From assembly GCA_024102915.1 (NCBI GenBank), contig JAGFJG010000093.1:1-33015 (forward strand): a DNA stretch of 33,015 nt, written 5' to 3'. Both the position numbers and the translations under genes were made by a program. The stretch is from Caldilineales bacterium (GTDB lineage: Bacteria > Chloroflexota > Anaerolineae > J102). Numbering within the stretch: position 1 is the stretch's first letter; each line of letters starts with the position of its first letter. Shown piece by piece: positions 13,675 through 22,710 of the stretch. Under the pieces are notes generated by a model. That model had not been told where the DNA came from, did no database searches, and saw only the letters and a list, made by a program, of their open reading frames with translations.

Positions 13675-16158
13675 ATGTCCAGTGTGACCACCTCAACACT
13701 CGACCGTTCGTCGCTGTCGAGTTATGTACGCGATGATCTGATCGAACTCTCGCCAAACAGCCTGGAAGTGTTGCGTCGCCGCTATCTGCGCAAGGGGCTG
13801 GATGGCAAGCCGATCGAGACGCCAGCCGAGATGTTTTTCCGGGTGGCGAATCACTTAGGGTCGGTGGAGACGGAGATGGGAGGGGATGCCGAGACTGCCA
13901 CACATATTTTTTATGACCTTTTGAGCAGCCTGCGATTTTTCCCCAATTCGCCCACCTTTACCGGGGCCGGAACCCCCTTAGGACAATTGGCTGCTTGCTT
14001 CGTGCTGCCGATCGAAGACGACATGGGCAAGCATCCGGACGGCATCTTCCAGACCATGCGCAACGCTGCACTGGTGCAACAGACTGGCGGCGGCAATGGT
14101 TTCGCATTCAGCCGCCTGCGCCCACGCGGTGATCGGGTGATGAAATCGGCCGGGATAGCCACCGGGCCGGTGGGATTCCTGGAGGCTTATGACACGGCTT
14201 TCGGCGTAATCGCCCAGGGCGGCACACGCCGCGGGGCCAATATGGCTGTCCTGCGCGTCGATCATCCCGATGTGAAGGAATTTATCCGCTGCAAGGCCGA
14301 AGAGGGCAAGATATCCAATTTCAACATTTCCGTGGGCGTCACCGATGCCTTTATGGAGGCCGTGCGAGACGACACGGATTTCGATCTAATCAATCCCCGC
14401 ACCGGCGAAGTTTGGGATACCGTTTCCGCCCGCGAGATTTTCGACCAGATCGCCACCTATGCCCATCGCAACGGCGAACCCGGCGTGCTGTTCCTGGATG
14501 CCGCCAATCGCACCAACCCGGTCCCCCATCTGTATGAATTGGAGGCGACCAATCCCTGCGGCGAGCAATGGCTGGGGCCCTACGAAAATTGCTGCCTTGG
14601 TTCGATCAATCTGGCAGCGCACCTGACCGAGGACAACCAGATCGATTGGGAAGCGCTGGAGGCGACGATCACCGAATCGACGCACTTCCTCGATAATGTC
14701 GTGGAGGCGAATGCGTATGTCCCGGCTGTGCCGCAGTTGAAGGAAGCGGCGCATCGCGTTCGGCGCATTGGTCTCGGCATCATGGGGCTGGCTGACGTGA
14801 TGTATGTCCTCGGTGTGCGCTACGGTTCGGATGAGGCGCAAGAACTGGCGGGACAGATCATGGAATTCGTGCGCTATCATTCGATGCGCAAATCCATCGA
14901 ACTGGCGCGAGAGCGCGGGCCATTTACGGCGATTCGCAACTCCATTTACGACCCCAACCGTCTGACTTGGACCCCGCCCGTTCCTCTGCGACCTTTCACG
15001 CAAGACTTTGCTCGTCCGCACCTGAATTGGGACGCCATTATTGCTGGCATCAAGGCGCACGGCATTCGCAACGGCGCCCAGACCACCATCGCCCCCACCG
15101 GGACCATCGGCACGGTGACGGGCTGCGAAGGCTACGGCTGCGAGCCGGTCTTTGCCCTGGCCTATACTCGTTATGTCAAAGAATCGGATGGCGACGTCGT
15201 CTTGACCTATGTCAGCCCCAGATTTGTTCAGGCATTGGACGAAGCCGGAGTCGTGGGCGAAAAGCGCGAGCGAATCATCGATGAAGTCCTGCACAACGGC
15301 ACCTGCCAGAGCGTGGAGGAATTGCCGGAAAACCTGTTGCACACGTTTGTCGTCAGCCAGGATGTCAGCCCGCAAGAACACGTCCTCATGCAGGCCGCGC
15401 TGCAACAGTTCGTCGATAACAGCATTTCCAAAACCTGCAATTTCCCGCCCGAAGCCACCGTAGCCGATGTGGAAACCGCCTATCTCAGCGCCTGGGAGTT
15501 GGGATGCAAGGGGCTCACCGTTTATGTCACCGGCAGTCGGCAGGATGTCGTTTTGGAGACGAAGGCGACAGCCGAAGCGAAAGTTCAGCAGAATGGCGGC
15601 CATGCCAGTACCGAAACGGAGAGCGCAGCCCCGGCCCCGGCCATTCCCGTCCGGCGGCGGCGGCCCACACGGCTGAATGGCTGGACCTATCGCCAGCCCA
15701 CGCCCTTGGGAACCGCTTACATCACCGTGAATGGAACCGACACGGGCGAGCCATTCGAGGTTTTTCTGAATGTGGGCAAGGCCGGTTCGGATGTAGCGGC
15801 TGTTTCGGAAGCGCTAGGACGCTTGATGAGCTACATCTTGCGCATGCCCAGTCCGCTCGACCCCACCGAACGCTTGCAGCAGATTGTGTACCAGATGGGC
15901 GGCATCGGCGGCGGACGCCCTCTTGGTTTTGGCCCGCAGCGTGTGCGCTCCCTGCCCGACGCCATCGCCCAGGTGCTCAGCGAATATCTGAATGAGGCGG
16001 AGATGCACGCGCTCAGCAGCGCCGCCCCGCCCACCGCCGAGCAAATGGAGCTGCCCCTGAGCCAGATCGGCGACCTATGCCCGGAGTGCGGTCAGGCGTC
16101 TGTGATGTACACCGAAGGCTGCAAGAAATGCATCAATTGCGGGTACAGCGAATGCTGA
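13675..16158 (+). CDS. nrdJ: Class II (adenosylcobalamin-dependent) ribonucleotide reductase
   Basis: This cytoplasmic enzyme reduces ribonucleotides to deoxyribonucleotides using a thiyl radical made with adenosylcobalamin. The 827-residue product has the radical-site motif NPCGE (293-297; Cys295) and redox Cys108 (AACFVLP) and Cys306 (NCCLGSINL), with spacings like those of the Thermotoga enzyme. Other signatures are [37 protein letters not shown] and [19 protein letters not shown]. After the barrel comes a TSCPD-type domain ([19 protein letters not shown]). The tail has CPECG and [12 protein letters not shown], Cys pairs suited to shuttling reducing equivalents. No N-terminal ATP-cone is seen, so overall activity control by dATP at that site is probably absent. 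AGGAG lies 8 nt before ATG 13675. Control by NrdR is likely. Confidence 0.96.
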   Translation: MSSVTTSTLDRSSLSSYVRDDLIELSPNSLEVLRRRYLRKGLDGKPIETPAEMFFRVANHLGSVETEMGGDAETATHIFYDLLSSLRFFPNSPTFTGAGTPLGQLAACFVLPIEDDMGKHPDGIFQTMRNAALVQQTGGGNGFAFSRLRPRGDRVMKSAGIATGPVGFLEAYDTAFGVIAQGGTRRGANMAVLRVDHPDVKEFIRCKAEEGKISNFNISVGVTDAFMEAVRDDTDFDLINPRTGEVWDTVSAREIFDQIATYAHRNGEPGVLFLDAANRTNPVPHLYELEATNPCGEQWLGPYENCCLGSINLAAHLTEDNQIDWEALEATITESTHFLDNVVEANAYVPAVPQLKEAAHRVRRIGLGIMGLADVMYVLGVRYGSDEAQELAGQIMEFVRYHSMRKSIELARERGPFTAIRNSIYDPNRLTWTPPVPLRPFTQDFARPHLNWDAIIAGIKAHGIRNGAQTTIAPTGTIGTVTGCEGYGCEPVFALAYTRYVKESDGDVVLTYVSPRFVQALDEAGVVGEKRERIIDEVLHNGTCQSVEELPENLLHTFVVSQDVSPQEHVLMQAALQQFVDNSISKTCNFPPEATVADVETAYLSAWELGCKGLTVYVTGSRQDVVLETKATAEAKVQQNGGHASTETESAAPAPAIPVRRRRPTRLNGWTYRQPTPLGTAYITVNGTDTGEPFEVFLNVGKAGSDVAAVSEALGRLMSYILRMPSPLDPTERLQQIVYQMGGIGGGRPLGFGPQRVRSLPDAIAQVLSEYLNEAEMHALSSAAPPTAEQMELPLSQIGDLCPECGQASVMYTEGCKKCINCGYSEC

Positions 16159-16182
16159 CGCTCTGTTCTTGACTCTACCGCA

Positions 16183-16277
16183 AAAAGGTTTAACGCAAAG
16201 TCGCAGAGGTCGCAAAGAGTCAGAAGAGAAGAGTTCGAGAGCGGTTCCTTTGCGTCCTCCGCGTTGAATTACCTTTT
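16183..16277 (+). repeat. Intergenic imperfect inverted repeat with 9-bp units
   Basis: The outer arms AAAAGGT (16183-16189) and ACCTTTT (16271-16277) are exact complements. Inside, TTAACGC pairs imperfectly with GCGTTGAA, and CGCAAAG (16194-16200) matches CTTTGCG (16248-16254). The left half is a 9-bp array: AACGCAAAG, TCGCAGAGG, TCGCAAAGA (16192-16218). This looks like a small palindromic intergenic repeat. Confidence 0.55.
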
Positions 16278-16333
16278 CAATGAAGCCAAGCGTGTTCGCC
16301 AAACTTGAAGCGAACCAATAACAGGTATTCGAC

Positions 16334-16366
16334 AGAGGCCGGACTCGCGCAGCCCGGTCTCTTTTT
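16334..16366 (+). terminator. Rho-independent terminator after nrdJ
   Basis: AGAGGCCGG (16334-16342) pairs with CCGGTCTCT (16354-16362), with one G-T wobble, around an 11-nt loop; a T-run completes it at 16362-16366. It lies 175 nt after the reductase stop, past the inverted repeat. Confidence 0.75.
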
Positions 16367-16435
16367 GTGCGATTGGCAGTGATCACAGATGCCAGTCCAG
16401 CCGTGCGCACCGCTTGTGCAAAGCGGGTTCAGATT

Positions 16436-16464
16436 TTGCGCGGCACTCAAGGTTAGTCTATGAT
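16436..16464 (+). promoter_or_regulatory. Candidate promoter of the Asp-box protein gene
   Basis: TTGCGC (16436-16441) and TATGAT (16459-16464) are separated by the optimal 17 nt. The -10 matches five of six consensus bases. Transcription would begin near 16471, leaving a leader of about 107 nt. Confidence 0.4.
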
Positions 16465-16577
16465 TTCGACCCTAGGATGATGACCATCCTGGCTGGGCAT
16501 CAAGCTGCTGTCCGGGCAGCGACATACACACTGAACCGGTTTCCCCACACCTGGCTAATTGAGGAGGAGGTAATCGT

Positions 16578-19500
16578 ATGAACCGGCTTACCCTTCGACA
16601 CAAATTGACGATTGTTTTCGGAGCGCTTGGCGTAGTGCTCGTTGTGGCATTCGCCCTGCTTTGGCTGACGCGCACATCCACAGGCTACCCGCTGCAGGAA
16701 GCGCCTCTCGCCGCGGCGGAACCTGTCCCCGGCGTCGATGCCGCGCAACTCGTGCCCCGACCGGAAGTGCCGGAAGAACTGCGGGCGGTGATGAACGTCA
16801 CTCGCGGGCGGCCGCCATCCGGCCTCAGCGATGCGCCGGGCAAGCGCTGGGATTGGTTCTGGGATCAGCGCAGCTATCCGCTGGACACGATCCCGGTCGA
16901 TGCCGATCTGAAAGCCATCGAACAGGCCAACGGCATGGTGGCCGCGCAATCCGCTGACCAGAGCTGGCAGTCGCTCGGCCCGAATTCCATCGATAACGGT
17001 CTCATCGGACTGCACAGTTGCGACCAATACGACTGCGGCGCCTGGCGAACCAATGTCAGCGGTCGCACCAAGGTGATTGTGTTCAATCCCTCGAATCCCA
17101 ATACGATCTACATCGCTACGGCGGTTGGCGGCATCTGGAAGAGCACCGACGGCGGGGCGAGTTACACGCCGATCACCAACGATCAGCCCTCGCACGCATT
17201 TCATTCCTTTGCCATCGACCCCACCAATCCCAATATCCTCTATGCCGGTACGGGCGAATTGCAAGGTTATTATGGCGTCGGCCTGTTGAAATCGACCAAC
17301 GGCGGGCAATCGTGGACTCTTCTGGGCGAATCGCTGTTCAAAGGTCTCGTGATTTCTGGGATCGCCATCCACCCCACATCGCCGAATACGATCTACGTCG
17401 CCACCAGCGTGCAAACACAGCAAGACGGCCCGTCTTTCCCGCGGCGCGGCGTTTTCCGCTCGACCAATGGCGGGCAGAATTGGACCGAGTTGGCAGGCTG
17501 TGACCAGTGTTATGGCATCAGCGACCTGATAATGGAGGATTCCAATCCGCAGGTGATCTACATTGGCGTCAACGGGCAGGGCATTCTCAAGAGCACGGAT
17601 GGCGGCAGCAGTTGGGCGGCACTGACCAACGGTTTGCCCGACCGTGGCTTCGACCGGGTGGAATTGGCGAATGGGCGCGGCGCACAGGCCGGGGTGATCT
17701 ACGCCGGATTCGATGCCAGGGTCAGCCAGAACGGCCAGGTCGTGCCCTGGGGCTTGATCTACAAATCGACCGATCATGGTCAAAGCTGGCAATTGCTGCC
17801 CAATGCGCCAAATTATTGCAGTTCGCAGTGCGGTTACGACAACATCATTGCCGTCAGTCCCACCGACGCCAACACCGTTTATATTGGCGGCAGTCTCATC
17901 AGCGGCGACCCCTGGAAAGGCGTGGTGCACAAGACCACCAATGGCGGCCAGTCCTGGCAGGATGTGACGCCAGGTACAGCGCAAAACCGCATGGTGCATC
18001 CCGACATGCACGCTATCGCCTTCAAACCGGGGAATCCGCAGGAGGTGTGGGTCGGCAATGACGGCGGGGTGTTCCGCACGACCAATGGCGGCCAGACGTG
18101 GGAACATCGCAATACCGGCCTTTCTACCCTTCAGTTCATCAACATCGGCATCCATCCCACGAACCCGAATATCGCCTTTGGCGGCCTGCAAGACAATGCC
18201 AAGGCGAAGTATGATGGCACGAAATGGGTGGGGCTGGACACGGGCGACGGCGGTTATTCCGAGATCGACCCCTTCAATCCGTCGATCTGGTACAGCACTC
18301 GCTACAGCATTCAGGGCAGCATCGTGCAGTTCCAGCGCAATGACAAGGGCGGTACGGCGCCGCTGTCAGACTGGGTGCGAAAAGCGGACGGCATCGACAT
18401 CAACGACCGGGTCGATTTCTATGTGCCGTTCACGATGGACTCCAGCACGCAAGGCGTGCTCTATCTGGGCACGCATCGGCTTTATCGCACGGGGAATCGC
18501 GGCGACAATTGGCAGCCGATCAGCGGCGACCTCACGCGCGGGGCGGATACACGTGGCCGCATCAGCACCCTCACCGTCGCTCCGAATGATCCGCAAACCA
18601 TCTACACCGGCTCATCCGATGGCATCGTGGCTGTGACGAAAAACGGCGGCGGCAACTGGACCAATGCCACCGGTAATCTGCCCAACCGCTGGGTCTCCGA
18701 CTTCGCCGTGTCGTCTACATCGGCCAATACCGTTTATGTAGCGTTCAACGGTTACAACACGCACACGCCCAGCACGCCCGGCCATGTGTTCAAGAGCACG
18801 AACGGCGGTTCATCCTGGCAGAATATCAGCAGCAACCTGCCCGATATCCCCGCCCTGAGCATCGCCCTCGACCCGCAAAATCCCGGCCATATTTATCTCG
18901 GCACGGATGTGGGCGTGTTCCGTTCCACAAACGACGGCGGCAGTTGGGCTTTTTACAACGCCGGTCTCGCCACCGTTCCCGTCACCGATCTGGAAATGAA
19001 TAAGGCCACGAGGCAGCTATGGGCCGGCACCGGCGGTCGCGGCGTTTTCCGCCTGAACCTGGGCGGCGCAAATCCCACGGCCACGCCCACAAGCCCGCCC
19101 CTGACTCGTCGCCTGTGGCTGCCGGCCATGTTACGTTCGGTGGCGGCGACAGCGACTCCCCCGCCCTCTGGCCCCGCCCCCGGCGATTGGGCTGGCGACA
19201 AGGCGGAGTTCGGCGTCACTTCGGATCAGAAGGATGTGTGGAATGTGCGCATCCGTGTGCCTGTGCCCGGCTGCGATACATGGATTTCACACCCGGCGTA
19301 TACCCGTATCAACCAGAATTCGTTCTCGTTTGAGGTCGATCTGAAGGAGAACGGCTTCTGGCGCAATCAGGGATCATTTGGTTCGGGCACGCAGGCCAGC
19401 GGCACGGCCACTCTGCAGAATGTCTACTTCGGCACATCGTGCGGTTCCTGGTCAGGCCAGGTGAGTTGGACGGCGGTCTGGCAGGGCGGCGGCTCCGACC

Positions 19501-20987
19501 CGACCGTGACGCCCACGCCCACGCAGCGCCCGGCCACGGCTACGCCATCCAGCAGACAGGGCATTTACGGGCAGGTGTTCTATCGCGGCGTCGGCGTGCA
19601 GGGACTGACCCTGTGGTTGCGGCAATGCCCCAACAATGGCGCCTGTGATTTCGATACGAGCAAGGTGATGCAAACCGTGACCGACGCCAACGGCTACTAT
19701 GAATTCCGCAACGCGCCCACCCTTCCCGCCGGCAATTACTACTTCGTCTATTACTTCAACCACGGCGACGGCGGCAACCAGGTCAACGACAATTACCTGT
19801 GGCGCTGGTTCGGCCCAGACATCACCTCCTATGCAGCCGGTTCCAACAAGGCTGGCGGTAACTTTGAGATCGAAGACATCACACTCACCGGCCCGCGCAC
19901 TGAGCAAACGAGCCTGCCCGCCACCTTCACCTGGGATCCCGGCGCTCGCAGTGGTCAGCGCTATGCCTGGGAATTGTTCGATGCAGCCACCGGCGCCAGT
20001 GTTTGTTACAGTGATCCATCCACCTCGCCCAACTTCCAACTCACCTCAAGCTGGTTCGCCAGCGAATGCAGCGGCAGCTACGGCAAGGAATACGGCTGGT
20101 TCGCCTGGGCGATTGATGGCACGTCCTGGAACAGCAATCAGGGCTTTGGCGACTCGTATTACTACTGGCCGATCACCTTCACCGGCGGAGGCGGCGCCAC
20201 CGCCACGCCCACCCGCACGCCGACAGCCACCCCCCAGGCTCCCACTTCCACCCCCACCACCGCCCCGGCTTCATCGATCACCGGTCGGGTGACGGCCAAA
20301 GGCGCGAACGTGGCAGGGGTCGTCGTGCAGTTGCTCGGCTGCGACCCGAATTGCGCTGTGTTCGACACGACCACGACCAGCGGCAACGGCTCCTATGCCT
20401 TCACCGGATTGGTCGCACCGGGGGCGGGTGAGTCCTATCGCGTTCGTTATATCAATGGCGCCAATGGCGGCAACGCCCTGAATCCCAACTACCTGGCCTA
20501 TTGGGTGACCCGACCCATCACCTCGCTTAGCGCTCAGGATGCGACAGCCACAGCCAATCTCGATATCGGCGACGTGGCCCTGACCGCTCCGCCCCACCAA
20601 TATGCGGGATTCGTCCCCGTCAACTTCACATGGCAAGGGCGAGGCATCGGCAGTGACCGGTATACATGGGCGATGTCATTCTTCGGCGACGAGATATGTT
20701 CGACAAGTCCGGGCACGGCGACGAATCTGTACTTCGATCTCGCAGCATTCAATAGCTGCGGGCTATTCACCTTCGTGACCTACGATTGGTATGTATGGGT
20801 GACCGACTCAGCGAATTTCAACAACGGCCTTGGCCTTTCATACTACTATCGCTCTTTCATGATCACCGGCACGCAGGGCGCTCGCGAACGGCGGATGTCG
20901 GATGAAGTCCAACTACCGTCCCCGCCCGTTCGTGATCTCCCCGCCGGGCTCGTGCCTGAGGTCATCCGGTCGGCGGGCGAAAACTAG
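16578..20987 (+). CDS. Exported Asp-box (BNR/VPS10-like) propeller protein with duplicated C-terminal modules
   Basis: A 1469-residue protein with a basic start and one hydrophobic segment (about 10-30) that acts as signal peptide or membrane anchor. Residues about 128-828 carry at least eleven Asp-boxes of the form STNGGxSW (starts near 189, 239, 295, 339, 397, 453, 501, 638, 687, 740, 783), as in VPS10/sortilin-like or xyloglucanase-type propellers. A Pro/Thr linker with RRLWLPAMLRS follows (832-854), then a Trp-rich domain (870-969). Two similar modules of about 200 residues follow (992-1203 and 1231-1432), each with a carboxypeptidase-regulatory-like sandwich and a Tyr/Trp-rich Ig-like part, joined by TP-rich linkers. 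No sialidase FRIP motif or catalytic set is seen, so I give no enzyme activity. GGAGGAGG sits just before the start. Probably a surface protein that binds polymers or proteins. Confidence 0.85.
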   Translation: MNRLTLRHKLTIVFGALGVVLVVAFALLWLTRTSTGYPLQEAPLAAAEPVPGVDAAQLVPRPEVPEELRAVMNVTRGRPPSGLSDAPGKRWDWFWDQRSYPLDTIPVDADLKAIEQANGMVAAQSADQSWQSLGPNSIDNGLIGLHSCDQYDCGAWRTNVSGRTKVIVFNPSNPNTIYIATAVGGIWKSTDGGASYTPITNDQPSHAFHSFAIDPTNPNILYAGTGELQGYYGVGLLKSTNGGQSWTLLGESLFKGLVISGIAIHPTSPNTIYVATSVQTQQDGPSFPRRGVFRSTNGGQNWTELAGCDQCYGISDLIMEDSNPQVIYIGVNGQGILKSTDGGSSWAALTNGLPDRGFDRVELANGRGAQAGVIYAGFDARVSQNGQVVPWGLIYKSTDHGQSWQLLPNAPNYCSSQCGYDNIIAVSPTDANTVYIGGSLISGDPWKGVVHKTTNGGQSWQDVTPGTAQNRMVHPDMHAIAFKPGNPQEVWVGNDGGVFRTTNGGQTWEHRNTGLSTLQFINIGIHPTNPNIAFGGLQDNAKAKYDGTKWVGLDTGDGGYSEIDPFNPSIWYSTRYSIQGSIVQFQRNDKGGTAPLSDWVRKADGIDINDRVDFYVPFTMDSSTQGVLYLGTHRLYRTGNRGDNWQPISGDLTRGADTRGRISTLTVAPNDPQTIYTGSSDGIVAVTKNGGGNWTNATGNLPNRWVSDFAVSSTSANTVYVAFNGYNTHTPSTPGHVFKSTNGGSSWQNISSNLPDIPALSIALDPQNPGHIYLGTDVGVFRSTNDGGSWAFYNAGLATVPVTDLEMNKATRQLWAGTGGRGVFRLNLGGANPTATPTSPPLTRRLWLPAMLRSVAATATPPPSGPAPGDWAGDKAEFGVTSDQKDVWNVRIRVPVPGCDTWISHPAYTRINQNSFSFEVDLKENGFWRNQGSFGSGTQASGTATLQNVYFGTSCGSWSGQVSWTAVWQGGGSDPTVTPTPTQRPATATPSSRQGIYGQVFYRGVGVQGLTLWLRQCPNNGACDFDTSKVMQTVTDANGYYEFRNAPTLPAGNYYFVYYFNHGDGGNQVNDNYLWRWFGPDITSYAAGSNKAGGNFEIEDITLTGPRTEQTSLPATFTWDPGARSGQRYAWELFDAATGASVCYSDPSTSPNFQLTSSWFASECSGSYGKEYGWFAWAIDGTSWNSNQGFGDSYYYWPITFTGGGGATATPTRTPTATPQAPTSTPTTAPASSITGRVTAKGANVAGVVVQLLGCDPNCAVFDTTTTSGNGSYAFTGLVAPGAGESYRVRYINGANGGNALNPNYLAYWVTRPITSLSAQDATATANLDIGDVALTAPPHQYAGFVPVNFTWQGRGIGSDRYTWAMSFFGDEICSTSPGTATNLYFDLAAFNSCGLFTFVTYDWYVWVTDSANFNNGLGLSYYYRSFMITGTQGARERRMSDEVQLPSPPVRDLPAGLVPEVIRSAGEN

Positions 20988-21016
20988 GGCCAGCACCTTC
21001 GTTCGGTACGAAGATA

Positions 21017-21053
21017 ACGCCCGGAGGATGATCACTCCGGGCGTCACTTTTTT
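21017..21053 (+). terminator. Rho-independent terminator after the Asp-box protein gene
   Basis: ACGCCCGGAG (21017-21026) and CTCCGGGCGT (21035-21044) form a perfect 10-bp stem with an 8-nt loop. After CAC comes TTTTTT (21048-21053). It is the clearest terminator in the window. Confidence 0.92.
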
Positions 21054-21085
21054 GATACTGCACTACCTGTCCCGCGCCGCGCCTA

Positions 21086-21094
21086 TGCTATACT
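21086..21094 (+). promoter_or_regulatory. Extended -10 promoter, probably leaderless
   Basis: TGCTATACT is an extended -10 element (TGn plus TATACT). It ends 7 nt before ATG 21102, so initiation is expected at or within a base or two of the start codon, giving a leaderless message. No ribosome binding site or good -35 is visible. Confidence 0.45.
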
Positions 21095-21101
21095 GTCGCT
21101 C

Positions 21102-22034
21102 ATGAAAAAGTCTCTCTTCATCTCCACCATAATCACACTATTGACTGTAATCTCGTTGGGCTCGATTGCCTTCGCCCAGACATCGGGCGAGCTTTCATCC
21201 CTGCGCATCTCCCTCTGGCCTGAGTACGACGACCCCCGGCTTTTGGTCATCATCGATGGCGTTGTGCCCGCCCCCGGCCAGACCGTACGAATCCCGATCC
21301 CAGGCAGCGCCGACGTTCATGCCGTGGCCACCACCGGCTCGACGGGAGGGCTTGTGAATGCCGCCTGGCAAAGCCAGCCCGGCGATGAAGGTTTCAATAT
21401 CGTCGAACTGGTTTCCGATGGTGAAGCCTTCCGCGTGGAGTATTATGTGCCGCTCGATATGTCCGGCGATCAGCGCCAGTTCGATTTCACGATACCGTCC
21501 GGTTATGTCAACACTGCTGATAGCTCCATCGAAATCTTGTTGCCGCCCGATGCCGCGGCAGTGAGCACCAGCCCGCCCATGCAAACCAGCGATGCGGCCG
21601 GCGGCTCAGACCTCATTCGCCAGATTGGCCGACTGGCCCTGGCCGATTCCCTCCAGCAAAATCTCAAGTACAACAACCCCAGCGGCGCCCTCACCATCCC
21701 CGAGGACACTCGTGCGCAGGTCGCCGAGCCCCAGCCCGCCCAGCCTTCGACAAATGCGCCGACGACTGCCGAGGAATCCTCAATCGATCCAGTTCTTTTG
21801 ATTTTGGGCGGACTGGCGCTGGCGCTGATCGCCGGCGGGATTTTCTGGCTGTGGCGATTGCGGGCGGGCGATACAAAACCCGCGGTGGCGACCGTACAGC
21901 CGAGCCAAACAGGCGGGGCTTCGAAGTCGCAAAAGAGCAGTAATCAGGGGCAGGATCGCTTCTGTCGCCAGTGCGGGACGGAGTTTACGGGGGATGATCG
22001 ATTTTGCCGGAAATGTGGTGCAGCCAGACGCTGA
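21102..22034 (+). CDS. Exported single-span membrane protein with C-terminal zinc ribbon
   Basis: A 310-residue protein. Residues 1-25 form a signal peptide with a likely AFA-Q cleavage site. The outer part (26-229) is predicted to be beta-rich and includes LRISLWPEYDDPRLLVIIDG, a segment I recall from other Chloroflexota hypothetical proteins, but I cannot name the family. It ends in a low-complexity Pro/Ala/Thr linker. A membrane helix at about 230-252 is followed by a basic cytoplasmic region and a zinc ribbon, FCRQCG and FCRKCG (Cys 288, 291, 302, 305). The outside sensor-like domain plus inside zinc ribbon suggests signalling or assembly, but no function can be given. It is flanked by a strong terminator upstream and an ECF sigma gene downstream. 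Confidence 0.75.
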   Translation: MKKSLFISTIITLLTVISLGSIAFAQTSGELSSLRISLWPEYDDPRLLVIIDGVVPAPGQTVRIPIPGSADVHAVATTGSTGGLVNAAWQSQPGDEGFNIVELVSDGEAFRVEYYVPLDMSGDQRQFDFTIPSGYVNTADSSIEILLPPDAAAVSTSPPMQTSDAAGGSDLIRQIGRLALADSLQQNLKYNNPSGALTIPEDTRAQVAEPQPAQPSTNAPTTAEESSIDPVLLILGGLALALIAGGIFWLWRLRAGDTKPAVATVQPSQTGGASKSQKSSNQGQDRFCRQCGTEFTGDDRFCRKCGAARR

Positions 22035-22153
22035 TTGGGCATACTGAAACCGGCTCACATGCCGTCTGATTTGATGACCATAGCACCTGACTGTTCGCCT
22101 CGTTGCGACGCCGCCTGGAACCAGAGCCCGGCCCGATTCATAGCCCTTTCGCC

Positions 22154-22702
22154 ATGACCGATCCGGCAGAACTTCTCGAACTGGCGCGGCGTCGAGACCC
22201 GACGGCGCTGGCCACGATTTTCGACACTTACTCACCGAAAATCTACGCCTATATTTACCGCCATGTGCGCGATGCACAACTGGCGGAGGACCTGACATCG
22301 ACCGTCTTCATTAAGATGTTGGAGGCCCTGGATCGAGGCAAGTTCGCAACCGACGCCCTGCAATCCTGGCTCTACCGCATCGCCCACAATGCCATCATCG
22401 ATGACGTGCGCTATCACCAGCGGCGGCCTGCCGGTTCTCTGCACGACGGCATGGCCCAGCCCGCCGAGACGCACCCCGATCATCAGGTTGAACTGATTCT
22501 CCGCAACGAACGACTGCTGGAAGCAGTCAGTCAACTCACCGACGACCAGCGCGATGTCATTCTTCTCCGCTTTGGCGAGGGCATGACGGCGCCGCAGGTC
22601 GCCACCATCCTCGACAAGACCGAAGAAGCCGTGCGAGCATTGCAGCGGCGGGGTCTTGCCAATCTCCGCAAAATCCTCAGCCCCGTTTCCACCATCCGCT
22701 AG
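22154..22702 (+). CDS. ECF-type sigma-70 family factor
   Basis: A 182-residue extracytoplasmic-function sigma factor. Region 2 spans about residues 20-85 (IFDTYSPKIYAYIYRHV, AEDLTSTVFIKMLEAL, WLYRIAHNAIIDD). A variable linker with RRPAGSLHDG follows, and region 4 is at about 125-175 (LTDDQRDVILLRFGEGM, APQVATILDKTEEAVRALQRRGL), the helix-turn-helix for -35 recognition. ATG 22154 is preferred because MTDPAELLELARRRD is a typical opening; an in-frame start at 22103 would add 17 unconserved residues. The next gene starts 8 nt after the stop and looks like a membrane anti-sigma factor. The signal and regulon are unknown; the neighbouring surface-protein genes are candidates. Confidence 0.92.
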   Translation: MTDPAELLELARRRDPTALATIFDTYSPKIYAYIYRHVRDAQLAEDLTSTVFIKMLEALDRGKFATDALQSWLYRIAHNAIIDDVRYHQRRPAGSLHDGMAQPAETHPDHQVELILRNERLLEAVSQLTDDQRDVILLRFGEGMTAPQVATILDKTEEAVRALQRRGLANLRKILSPVSTIR

Positions 22703-22710
22703 ACCGGGTC

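Larger units (their letters stand above)
16159..16577 (+). other. Spacer between nrdJ and the Asp-box protein gene, 419 nt
   Basis: The spacer holds an intergenic inverted repeat (16183-16277), a rho-independent terminator (16334-16366), a candidate promoter (16436-16464), a small hairpin AGGATG/CATCCT (16474-16490) and the GGAGGAGG ribosome binding site before ATG 16578. No gene is evident. Confidence 0.6.

Noticed and set aside
14386..15603. Long minus-strand open frame of about 405 codons opposite the reductase gene
   Set aside because: It lies wholly opposite a gene with all class II reductase motifs; its translation has no recognisable domain. It is an antisense shadow of high-GC coding DNA.
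16500..18191. Minus-strand open frame of about 563 codons opposite the Asp-box protein
   Set aside because: It mirrors the repetitive Asp-box DNA, has no motif, and lacks a sensible start context. The plus-strand protein explains the region.
16578..20987. Sialidase
   Set aside because: Asp-boxes alone are not diagnostic; no FRIP-type arginine motif or catalytic Tyr/Glu arrangement was recognised.
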